The notes beneath the pieces were generated by a model. The model had not been told where the DNA came from. It was given only the letters and a program-made list of their open reading frames with translations, and ran no database searches. From positions 3,856,329 through 3,920,328 of the forward strand of contig NC_020888.1 of the NCBI RefSeq assembly GCF_000355675.1: a DNA stretch of 64,000 bases. The letters run 5' to 3'. Below are positions 49,917 to 57,284 of this stretch, piece by piece. Position 1 is the first letter of the stretch, and each line of letters starts with the position of its first letter. The position numbers and the translations under genes were made by a program. Origin of the DNA: Thalassolituus oleivorans MIL-1. Its GTDB lineage: Bacteria > Pseudomonadota > Gammaproteobacteria > Pseudomonadales > Oceanobacteraceae.

Positions 49917-50150
49917 TTAACAACCGCGCGTCACGACAAACTCATCGTCATCGAGGTTCTTTTGCGCAAACGTCAGCTGATAATTCACCTGATGCAAAAT
50001 ATCCGTGCTCGAACGCCGTAATTGCATGCGCGCCAATAACTCAGTAAAAAGTAAATCTTCGACATAAGCCGCGTTGGTTTTCACCTCAGCCACAACCGCG
50101 TCATCCATTTGCTGAAGAAGACTATTCACAATCTGCTGTTCACCACTCAT
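49917..50150 (-). CDS. Small helical protein of unknown function
   Basis: The 77-residue protein is mostly helical, without signal peptide or membrane helix (LLQQMDDAVVAEVKTNAAYV, LFTELLARMQLRRSSTDILH). It converges on the LysR gene, and downstream of the hipBA insertion is the next gene on the minus strand. Its ATG at 50150 has GGGCAATG-like sequence and only weak ribosome-site support. No family is recognised; I keep it because its position would directly follow mnmG before hipBA arrived. Confidence 0.5.
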   Translation of the reverse strand: MSGEQQIVNSLLQQMDDAVVAEVKTNAAYVEDLLFTELLARMQLRRSSTDILHQVNYQLTFAQKNLDDDEFVVTRGC

Positions 50151-50195
50151 GACATTGCCCTAACACAACGAATTAGCTTCCATTGTGCAACAGAC

Positions 50196-50229
50196 AAAAA
50201 AAACGGGCTTGATTCGCATCAAGCCCGTT
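50196..50229 (-). terminator. Terminator after hipB (duplicate of the mnmG terminator)
   Basis: On the minus strand a 12-bp stem with a four-base loop is followed by TTTTTTTT. It lies about 60 bases after the hipB stop. Confidence 0.9.
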
Positions 50230-50260
50230 GGGTGTTGTTTGTGCCTAACTAGCAGCAAAA
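50198..50260. repeat. Left copy of the terminator-containing direct repeat flanking hipBA
   Basis: These 63 bases match 52132-52194 at 58 positions. The copy includes a full terminator: a 12-bp perfect stem, AACGGGCTTGAT/ATCAAGCCCGTT, with a TCGC loop and, on the minus strand, eight T residues. In the right copy the same element follows mnmG. The hipA-hipB genes lie exactly between the two. Confidence 0.85.
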
Positions 50261-50291
50261 AAAGATTAAAATTTCGCGTAACGAGCTTAAA

Positions 50292-50594
50292 TCATCCCTT
50301 ACGATAAATCCGCTGTAGGCCGAGCTCTAAACCAAACAACTTAAACACCTGATTTAGAGAATTGACCGTTGGGTTGCCTTCGTCCATTTCAATGGCTGCC
50401 AAAGTGCGGCGTGATACGCCACATAACTTCGCAAATTCATGCTGATTTAAACGCGCAATATGTTTGCGTAAAATACGGGTAGCACCACCCAACGTTAACT
50501 GGCCCGACGCGACAGATTGCTCGACCAAAGCCAACAACTCAGCTCGTGACATGTGCGCCAGCTCGTTATCTGGAATATCGGTTATCCCGCTCAT
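50292..50594 (-). CDS. hipB: HipB-like antitoxin, XRE family
   Basis: The protein (ATG at 50594, 100 residues) has a helix-turn-helix of the XRE type in its C-terminal half: LNQHEFAKLCGVSRRTLAAI, then EMDEGNPTVNSLNQVFKLFG. HipB-type proteins bind and neutralise HipA and repress the operon. Here the antitoxin gene is second and overlaps the hipA end by four bases, the reverse of the E. coli hipBA order. The N-terminal 40 residues are an extra segment, rich in Ala and Leu. An in-frame start at 50609 would add five residues. Confidence 0.85.
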   Translation of the reverse strand: MSGITDIPDNELAHMSRAELLALVEQSVASGQLTLGGATRILRKHIARLNQHEFAKLCGVSRRTLAAIEMDEGNPTVNSLNQVFKLFGLELGLQRIYRKG

Positions 50595-51973
50595 GGTAAC
50601 AGCCCCCATGTTTTTAGGCGTTCCTCTGTGCCAGGTAAATTTAAACTAGCCACGTGATGATTTAATACTTCATCCGGAACGCCACACTCCTCCGCTAAAC
50701 GTTTTAACGGGGCCAATTTTTTGGCAAAATCACAAAGACCACTCCACAAAGCGTCGCAATTAACTTGGGCTGCGGCACTGGCTTCCGCACAAATTCCTCG
50801 CCAATCATAGCGTCCGCCCAGTTCATTCTCATTGCTCCAACGGCTGGTGCGAGTAATGCCAGAGTCATCCAATACCATTGGTGCCAAATCGTAAATAGGC
50901 GCCAACTCAATTTCACCTTCCCAGCGAATAATTGAGGTATTACGGCCATGGTTATCGCTATTTCCCAATACGATATTGAGAAGATCGCGGCGTAAATATT
51001 CAACAACCATTTTCTCAACATCATCTTCTTGGCCAGCATCTCGCCAATCATCCGCAAGCTGTTTTAAATAAACGCCATGCGACACGGTTGCGCCCGGCTC
51101 TGTGTTACCAACCAGCGAGTAGAGTGATTCAATGGCGCAGCGATACATACCGTCTACACCTTTCAATCTGTCGAAGCGAGGCAACCAAAGGCTAGGAGTC
51201 GTGATGCGCTTTTCTTCATCGGCACCAAAATAACTCACGTTTGCTGATTCAGATTGATTGGTTTCATATTGGGCGTAACCCACAACATTTAACCCCAGTC
51301 GTTTAGCTAGCCGATAATACGCAGCCTCAGTTTCTAGCACTAAAATATCCGAGGCTAACGGGCGACCTTGGCTCGAATTTTGACGCGGGAATTTAACCAG
51401 AAAAAATTCGTTGGCATCGCTATCAGGTAAAGAAGCTTCGGGATAGTACAGTCCATCTTGCCCAGAAATTAGCTGAAACTTAGGTGCGTCACCGCCAGCC
51501 CCCGATGCCCCACCGACGGCGGCACCATGTTCACGGGCGTAGTCTAGAAAATGGGTGTCACGGGAAAGGACATCCGCCATAGCAAAACCCAATGGCGCTA
51601 TATCGCTATCTGAGCAACTCTCTTTGACTCGCATATTGCCGATAGGCGAACGTGAACCCAGCCGTAACAAATGCAGATCCTGCTGCGCACCATCCATAAG
51701 ATTTTCGCGCTGCAACCAATAGCGGCGGCCAGCACCCATTGGCATAACATCAAACAAAAAGGCCGGCCAGATATCGCATTCATGCGGGAAAAAGTCTATG
51801 GGATAACGCATGCTGACACGCGCCGCTAAATTGCTTTGGTGTTTTGCTACATATGAAGCGTTGTATTCTAGACTGACGCGTCCGTGACGGCCCTTATCTG
51901 GCTCATGAAACGTCAACACGCAAGCATCCAACCACTGGCCATCAAGATAAGTCTGAAGCGTTAAGGTTTCCAT
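50591..51973 (-). CDS. hipA: HipA-like serine/threonine kinase toxin
   Basis: The 460-residue protein has the HipA N-terminal subdomain (about 1-120; LEYNASYVAKHQSNLAARVS). A kinase fold follows, with a Gly-rich loop AVGGASGAGGDAPKFQL (about 152-168), Lys about 194 in FFLVKFP, the catalytic loop GNSDNHGRNTS (about 337-347) and the metal-binding Asp in APIYDLAPM (about 362). HipA kinases phosphorylate aminoacyl-tRNA synthetases or other targets and cause growth arrest. All needed residues seem intact, so it is likely active. The promoter region upstream is full of AGTGC-type inverted repeats. Confidence 0.9.
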   Translation of the reverse strand: METLTLQTYLDGQWLDACVLTFHEPDKGRHGRVSLEYNASYVAKHQSNLAARVSMRYPIDFFPHECDIWPAFLFDVMPMGAGRRYWLQRENLMDGAQQDLHLLRLGSRSPIGNMRVKESCSDSDIAPLGFAMADVLSRDTHFLDYAREHGAAVGGASGAGGDAPKFQLISGQDGLYYPEASLPDSDANEFFLVKFPRQNSSQGRPLASDILVLETEAAYYRLAKRLGLNVVGYAQYETNQSESANVSYFGADEEKRITTPSLWLPRFDRLKGVDGMYRCAIESLYSLVGNTEPGATVSHGVYLKQLADDWRDAGQEDDVEKMVVEYLRRDLLNIVLGNSDNHGRNTSIIRWEGEIELAPIYDLAPMVLDDSGITRTSRWSNENELGGRYDWRGICAEASAAAQVNCDALWSGLCDFAKKLAPLKRLAEECGVPDEVLNHHVASLNLPGTEERLKTWGLLP

Positions 51974-51988
51974 CGGCTCACCGGATAA

Positions 51989-52087
51989 TGCATTTTAATG
52001 CACTATTATTACTCTCAGGTCGAAATAAGTGCAATAAAAAGCACTAAATCCTCAAAATATTGAATCTAAGTGCAATTTATTACACTT
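51989..52087. promoter_or_regulatory. Operator array upstream of hipA
   Basis: Three related inverted repeats precede hipA: TGCATTTTAATGCA near 51989-52002, AGTGCAATAAAAAGCACT at 52028-52045 and AAGTGCAATTTATTACACTT at 52068-52087. All carry a GTGC or GCAC arm separated by about eight AT-rich bases. This is the pattern expected of HipB-type repressor sites (arm, 8-base spacer, inverted arm), so the module is probably self-repressed. Confidence 0.65.
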
Positions 52088-52131
52088 TCAGCGACAGCAT
52101 TCTTAATACACAAGAGCACATAAGCTAGGAT

Positions 52132-52163
52132 AAAAAACGGGCTTGATTCGCATCAAGCCCGTT
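52132..52163 (-). terminator. Intrinsic terminator of mnmG
   Basis: A perfect 12-bp stem with a TCGC-complement loop is followed by TTTTTT on the minus strand, starting about 38 bases downstream of the mnmG stop. Confidence 0.92.
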
Positions 52164-52194
52164 GAGTGTTGTTTGTGCCTATTTAGTGGCAAAA
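52132..52194. repeat. Right copy of the direct repeat flanking hipBA (native mnmG terminator region)
   Basis: This pairs with 50198-50260 (58 of 63 identical), offset by 1934 bases. It begins 7 bases after the mnmG stop on the minus strand and contains the mnmG terminator. Confidence 0.85.
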
Positions 52195-52200
52195 CACCAC

Positions 52201-54099
52201 CTAAGCACTCATCTTGGTCGCCATATTGCGTTTTTTCAGATGAATCAAAATCTGGCTAATCGCAGCAGGGGTGATACCGGACAAACGCGAAGCAACGCCC
52301 AGTGTTTCTGGCTGCAAGGTGCGCAGTTTTTGCTTCACTTCGTTCGATAAGCCACCGATGGCATCGTAATCCAAATCAACCGGCAATTTAGTACTTTCAT
52401 AGCGACGCGATTGTTCGATTTCTTCTAGCTGGCGTGCAATATAACCATCGTACTTGGCTTGAATTTCGACCTGCTCGGCCACTTGTGGGTCGGCCACTGG
52501 CTCGCCTTTAAACTGCGCGACTTTGGCGTAATCCAAACCCGGGCGCTTGAGCAAATCGTGCAGGCTATATTCGTGATTAATCGCAGCTTCGCCCATGTCT
52601 AATAGCGCTGCGGCTTCTGGGGTATTCGGTTGCACCCAAGTCGTTTTAAGACGCGTCACTTCTTGCTCAATGGCTTCGCGCTTAGCCGAAAATGCGGCCC
52701 AGCGTTCGTCATCAACTAAACCTAAATCACGACCAACTTCGGTTAAGCGCAAATCAGCGTTGTCTTCACGCAATACCAAACGGTATTCCGCACGGCTGGT
52801 GAACATGCGGTACGGTTCTTTGGTGCCCATGGTGATTAAGTCATCGACCAACACACCGATATAGGATTGATCGCGGCGCGGTACCCAAGCGTCTTTTTCT
52901 AACGCGCGCATAGCGGCATTCACACCGGCCAAAAGGCCTTGCGCACCAGCTTCTTCATAGCCTGTCGTACCGTTGATCTGGCCAGCAAAGAACAAGTTAT
53001 TCACAAACTTGGTTTCGAGGCTGTGCTTCAAATCTTGCGGATCAAAATAATCGTATTCGATGGCATAACCCGGACGCGTGATGTGCGCGTTCTCGAAGCC
53101 GACCATGCTGTGAATAAGATCCAACTGCACATCAAACGGCAAGCTGGTTGAGATGCCATTCGGGTACAGCTCGTTGCTATTTAAACCTTCTGGCTCCACA
53201 AAAATCTGGTGGCTGGTTTTATCAGCAAAGCGCGTAACTTTATCTTCAATCGACGGGCAATAACGCGGGCCAATACCTTCAATCACACCGGCATACATAG
53301 GCGAGCGATCAAGGTTATTGCGAATAATCTCGTGAGTACGCTCGTTGGTGTGGGTGACGTAACAGCTAATTTGTTCAGGGTGTTGAGAGACCGAGCCCAT
53401 AAACGACATCACAGGCAGCGGTGTATCGCCCGCTTGCTCTTGCATCACCGAAAAATCAACGCTGCGACGATCAATACGCGCCGGTGTTCCGGTTTTTAAG
53501 CGGCCAACGTTAAAGGGCATTTCGCGCAAACGCTTCGATAAAGCATTTGATGGGGGATCACCCGCGCGACCACCGCTGTGGTTTTCCATACCAATGTGGA
53601 TAAGTCCGCCCAAAAACGTACCAGCGGTTAACACTACGCTGGTCGCATGGATGCGCATATTGGTATTGGTGACGACACCGCAAACCGTGCTGCCCACGCC
53701 ATCACCTTGCACGATTAGATCGTCGCAAGCGGCTTGGAAAATATCGAGATTGGGCTGGTTTTCAACAATATTGCGGATCGCAGAACGATACAAAGCACGG
53801 TCGGCTTGGGCACGAGTGGCACGCACCGCTGGGCCTTTGCGGCTATTCAAAATACGGAATTGAATACCGGCCAAGTCGGTTGCTCGCGCCATTGCACCGC
53901 CAAGGGCGTCGATTTCTTTCACCAAATGGCTCTTACCGATACCACCAATCGCTGGATTACAGGACATCACACCGACCGTATCGGTGTTATGCGTGAGTAA
54001 TAGGGTCTTACAGCCAGTACGGGCCGCTGCTAATGCAGCCTCAGTACCAGCATGACCACCACCAATCACAATGACGTCATAGCGAACGGGATAATCCAC
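52201..54099 (-). CDS. mnmG: tRNA uridine-5-carboxymethylaminomethyl modification enzyme MnmG (GidA)
   Basis: MnmG, with MnmE, builds the cmnm5 group on U34 of certain tRNAs using FAD and folate. The 632-residue protein has the FAD-binding motif [20 protein letters not shown] at its start, [20 protein letters not shown] and [14 protein letters not shown] blocks, and the C-terminal [20 protein letters not shown] domain that contacts MnmE. The start is the GTG at 54099 with GAGGTGG upstream; a TTG at 54111 is unlikely. The upstream intergenic region is rich in DnaA boxes, as beside mnmG at E. coli oriC. Confidence 0.97.
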   Translation of the reverse strand: MDYPVRYDVIVIGGGHAGTEAALAAARTGCKTLLLTHNTDTVGVMSCNPAIGGIGKSHLVKEIDALGGAMARATDLAGIQFRILNSRKGPAVRATRAQADRALYRSAIRNIVENQPNLDIFQAACDDLIVQGDGVGSTVCGVVTNTNMRIHATSVVLTAGTFLGGLIHIGMENHSGGRAGDPPSNALSKRLREMPFNVGRLKTGTPARIDRRSVDFSVMQEQAGDTPLPVMSFMGSVSQHPEQISCYVTHTNERTHEIIRNNLDRSPMYAGVIEGIGPRYCPSIEDKVTRFADKTSHQIFVEPEGLNSNELYPNGISTSLPFDVQLDLIHSMVGFENAHITRPGYAIEYDYFDPQDLKHSLETKFVNNLFFAGQINGTTGYEEAGAQGLLAGVNAAMRALEKDAWVPRRDQSYIGVLVDDLITMGTKEPYRMFTSRAEYRLVLREDNADLRLTEVGRDLGLVDDERWAAFSAKREAIEQEVTRLKTTWVQPNTPEAAALLDMGEAAINHEYSLHDLLKRPGLDYAKVAQFKGEPVADPQVAEQVEIQAKYDGYIARQLEEIEQSRRYESTKLPVDLDYDAIGGLSNEVKQKLRTLQPETLGVASRLSGITPAAISQILIHLKKRNMATKMSA

Positions 54100-54111
54100 A
54101 AGCCACCTCAA

Positions 54112-54419
54112 TATTCGTTCGTGCAGAAAAGGGCGCGCATTATAACAGCGCTGTAGAAAAACCCCATAGCATTTGGATAGTTTTTGATCAGAAGAATTAT
54201 TAACACGATCAAGTAAACAAAAGCGAGTTGTGAATACTAGTTATCCACATTGTGAGTAATCTAGCTGAAACCTTTTGATTTCAAGGCGTTATGGCTGTTG
54301 ATAAACCTGTTCACTAATGTGGACAAGTATTATCACGCCAACTGATACAAAAGTTATTCCAACACAAATAACACTTTAGTCTTAGGTTTTTCCCCACTAA
54401 TCAACAGACTTATCCACAG
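54112..54419. other. AT-rich intergenic region with DnaA boxes upstream of mnmG (candidate second origin-like site)
   Basis: This 308-base gap contains perfect DnaA boxes TTATCCACA at 54241-54249 and 54410-54418. One-mismatch boxes are TGTTGATAA (54296-54304) and TGTGGACAA (54318-54326). GATC sites lie at about 54186 and 54208, and there are AT-rich stretches. In E. coli and many enterics oriC lies in exactly this position, beside mnmG. Here a second cluster lies near rpmH. The region must also carry the mnmG promoter. Confidence 0.6.
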
Positions 54420-55265
54420 CTAAATGGTCGTGTCTGTCGTTGTATCAGTGGTGGTATCCGTTGTTGTGTCGGTTGTCGTATCTGTCGGTGTATCCGTCGC
54501 GGCTGGGGTGAAGCTCATAAAGAGCAGCTCATCACTTTTACGAATAAAAAACTCTAGGTCACCATCAACGTTAACGGCTGCATACCCAGGTGCATTAACC
54601 ACGTTAAATTCAGAGCAATTTTTGCGTTCTGTCATTTCCACCTGATACAGCGTCTGATTTTTATCTAATAGCCGAATTGCCCCGTTAAATGTACAGCCGG
54701 AGGCATCGGTGCTAATGCCTTTAAACGTAACGCGATCCGAAAGCGCGGTTAGATAAAGCTCATACCCTGTGGATAACCACTGCCCATCAATCGCGTTAAG
54801 CGCGGAATTATTCTCCCAAGTACCATCATTGGTTAACGAGAAGCTGCCGCCAACCGTAGATGTTTCGTAATCTCCTACCAAAGTGTCATTTTCAGCGCTG
54901 CTGCTAAACAACAAGCCACTTAATAAATAGTCCTCGGCTAAACCACCGGCAACGTACTGTTCTGCACTGGTATCCGCATCAATAAAGTCATAACCCTCAA
55001 GCGTGATATCCGCGAGCTTGGTTTTATCATCGAGATCGACCGTACCGTAATAGCCCGTAGCCTCATCAAAAGCGAACACATTTCCGTTATAAATCAATAC
55101 TCTAAGCGTTCCTGCTTGATCAAATTGGCCATCCCATAAACCATTGAGCAGCAAGGTAGGATCATCCACAACCTCACCTTGCTCGTTAACGATGTCCTTC
55201 GGCGCTTCTTCGGCGATGCATCCAACCAACAAGGTCGCCATTAATCCTAAAAATAGACTTCGCAC
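54420..55265 (-). CDS. Lipoprotein with Thr-Asp repeat tail
   Basis: The 281-residue protein has a lipoprotein signal, MRSLFLGLMATLLVGC, with Cys16 as the lipidation site. A beta-rich domain of about 225 residues follows, with repeated WDGQF/NGNVFAFDEATG-type segments. The C-terminal tail is about 25 residues of Thr-Asp-Thr-Thr repeats. The repeat DNA (about 54424-54507) is made of near-identical 12-base units and could vary in number by slippage. The stop codon touches a DnaA box. No family is recognised; an outer-membrane or surface location is likely from the signal. Confidence 0.75.
   Translation of the reverse strand: MRSLFLGLMATLLVGCIAEEAPKDIVNEQGEVVDDPTLLLNGLWDGQFDQAGTLRVLIYNGNVFAFDEATGYYGTVDLDDKTKLADITLEGYDFIDADTSAEQYVAGGLAEDYLLSGLLFSSSAENDTLVGDYETSTVGGSFSLTNDGTWENNSALNAIDGQWLSTGYELYLTALSDRVTFKGISTDASGCTFNGAIRLLDKNQTLYQVEMTERKNCSEFNVVNAPGYAAVNVDGDLEFFIRKSDELLFMSFTPAATDTPTDTTTDTTTDTTTDTTTDTTI
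54424..54507. repeat. Short tandem repeat encoding the Thr-Asp tail
   Basis: Degenerate 12-base units (each coding Thr-Asp-Thr-Thr on the minus strand) are repeated about six times at the 3' end of the lipoprotein gene. Repeat number may differ between strains. Confidence 0.7.
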
Positions 55266-55490
55266 AATGGAGCTCCCAACAAAACATAAAAACGAATTAA
55301 CCTATAGCTTAGTTAACGGCAGGCTTTTCGTTGGCTTTAGTCATGATACTTGTGTGAAAAATCAGACCAACTTAGGTCAGTGACGCAAAAAGCAGTCTGC
55401 CAATTCAGACGTTTACCGTTAATTAGCACTCAGGCATTGCACTTCTAACGCTTGGTAGACTTGAATGTGTTCTCACAGGGAGGAATCGTT

Positions 55491-56039
55491 ATGTCAGAAA
55501 CTCGCACGCACCTAAAAGCACTCGCCACCGATCAAATACGCCATGCCAACTTAGCCGCCGCTAGCTTTCGTGAGCTAGGAAAAGCAGCAGGCATTAAATC
55601 CAGCTCAGTGCATTATCACTTTCAAAGCCGCGATAAGTTACTCACAGAGCTACTGCAAGATTACGATACCGACTTTTTTGATCGCCTCGATCTTATGACC
55701 GAAGGCATGACCAAGCCGCGCCAGCGTTTACTTGCGCTGTTCAGCATTTTTGAAGACTCTCATAAACACCAGTTACAGTGTATGAGCTTGGCTTACGCTG
55801 CGTCTCAGCACGAACTTAGCCCTGCCAGTTTAGAGGCCGTCGATCACTTTTTAAGCCGCTTAGAAGAATGGGTGACCGATACACTCGCGAATGCACGTTT
55901 ATTACCTATGCCACGCGAGCAGCTCGCGCGTGTTTTAGTCAGCAGCCTTGAAGGCTCATTACTGTTTGATCGCCTTCACAGCGAACCAAGACATTTGCAG
56001 GCCACCAAAGATTGGATCTGTACCTTATCCAGTTTGTAA
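55491..56039 (+). CDS. TetR/AcrR-type transcriptional regulator
   Basis: The ATG at 55491 has a strong AGGGAGGA seven bases upstream and gives 182 residues; an in-frame start at 55452 is not supported. The helix-turn-helix is AASFRELGKAAGIKSSSVHY, then HFQSRDKLLTELL, a standard TetR DNA-binding head. The C-terminal ligand-binding half is helical. The adjacent metal-dependent hydrolase gene (56207) is a plausible target, on the same strand, with 167 bases between them. Confidence 0.88.
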   Translation: MSETRTHLKALATDQIRHANLAAASFRELGKAAGIKSSSVHYHFQSRDKLLTELLQDYDTDFFDRLDLMTEGMTKPRQRLLALFSIFEDSHKHQLQCMSLAYAASQHELSPASLEAVDHFLSRLEEWVTDTLANARLLPMPREQLARVLVSSLEGSLLFDRLHSEPRHLQATKDWICTLSSL

Positions 56040-56206
56040 GCTGTCATTAAGTCAAATCAGGCCTATTCCTCGTGTGTATAGGCCTGCAAGCACCTGCCAG
56101 ATACTCATATTGTGATTTTCAGTCACACTTTGTCCTTAGTTAACCTGTCACATTCAACCTGCCGGTTCTATCGTTGTTTAAACACTTATAAGAAGTAGGC
56201 AAGGTT

Positions 56207-57049
56207 ATGAAAAAGTCAGCAAGAGAAATCAGCGCTGAAGTTACTTTCCCAGGTCGTAAAATGGACTTTGGTTTTGAATTTAAAGATCTTCCGCGTTATT
56301 GGAATGATAACGATCCCTTCAAAACTCATTTTATGAATGCTTTGTCGTGCCTATTTTTAGAAGGTGAGCGTATGTTCATCGACGCCGTGCGCGATCATCA
56401 GCATTTAATTACCGACCCGCGCCTGCAAGAGCAGATCAAAAGCTTCATTAAACAAGAAGCTATTCATGGCAACGAGCACCATCAGTTCAGCAAATATCTC
56501 GACAGCTTAGGCTATCCGGCCACGAAGGTAGAAGCCTTCGAACGCAAAGAAAAAGTGTGGATGAAAAAGTGGATGCCAGCACGTCGCCGCTTAGCGATTA
56601 CCTGCGCGGTAGAACACTTTACCGCTATTCTTGCTCATCAAGTGCTTACCAATCCAGAAGCAACAGAAGGCATGGATCCACGCTTTAAAGAAATGTGGCT
56701 ATGGCATGCCATTGAAGAAACTGAACATAAAGCCGTCTGTTTTGATGCGTATGAAGCTACCGGTGGTAAATACTTTATGCGCGTATTCGCTATGTTCAAC
56801 GTCACTTGGATGTTTTTACTGCGTGCGACCATCGTGCAATGCATTTTCTTATGGAAAGATGGAAAATTATTCAGCCCATCGGTGTGGAAATCAGGCTTTA
56901 GTTTTTATTGGAAAAAACCGGGCTTAATCCGTAGCGTTTGGAATGACTACAAAGACTACTATCGTCGTGACTTTCATCCGTGGGATCACGACAATCGTGA
57001 AGAGCTTGGTAAATGGCAAGCAGGGCACGAGAATTATAAAGTGGTTTAA
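56207..57049 (+). CDS. Predicted metal-dependent hydrolase (ferritin-like helical, COG3687)
   Basis: The 280-residue helical protein has a series of Glu and His pairs expected of a di-metal site: LEGERMFIDAVRDHQH (about 50), FIKQEAIHGNEHHQF (about 85), CAVEHFTAIL (about 130) and WHAIEETEHKAVCFDAYE (about 168). This is the pattern of PF10118 (predicted metal-dependent hydrolase), a relative of diiron ferritin-like proteins. A hydrophobic segment, MFLLRATIVQCIFLW, follows near residue 205. Substrate unknown. Regulation by the TetR gene upstream is inferred. Confidence 0.85.
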   Translation: MKKSAREISAEVTFPGRKMDFGFEFKDLPRYWNDNDPFKTHFMNALSCLFLEGERMFIDAVRDHQHLITDPRLQEQIKSFIKQEAIHGNEHHQFSKYLDSLGYPATKVEAFERKEKVWMKKWMPARRRLAITCAVEHFTAILAHQVLTNPEATEGMDPRFKEMWLWHAIEETEHKAVCFDAYEATGGKYFMRVFAMFNVTWMFLLRATIVQCIFLWKDGKLFSPSVWKSGFSFYWKKPGLIRSVWNDYKDYYRRDFHPWDHDNREELGKWQAGHENYKVV

Positions 57050-57076
57050 AATTCCATGAATCGTCACTAAAAATAA

Positions 57077-57107
57077 AGCCGCTGAAAAGCGGCTACGTAT
57101 CTTTTTT
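57077..57107 (+). terminator. Intrinsic terminator after the metal-dependent hydrolase gene
   Basis: AGCCGC, loop TGAAAA, GCGGCT is followed by ACGTATCTTTTTT. It is about 28 bases after the stop codon at 57049. Confidence 0.8.
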
Positions 57108-57284
57108 CATCGTCTCCTAAATGATCCTAGCAATCGCGCGATAGCTTAATCTCGCTTATCTCCGATCATTACAAACTCAATCGATCTCATTAGATGGACT
57201 TGTTGCAGAGAAAGCTCAGTTAAGAAAACATTTACTTTAATAAATAGGGCTATTATAAAATCACGCTAAGCTAGCTCTTATTAA

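Noticed and set aside
54424..54507. CRISPR-like repeat
   Set aside because: The units are 12-base in-frame codon repeats inside a gene, without spacers.
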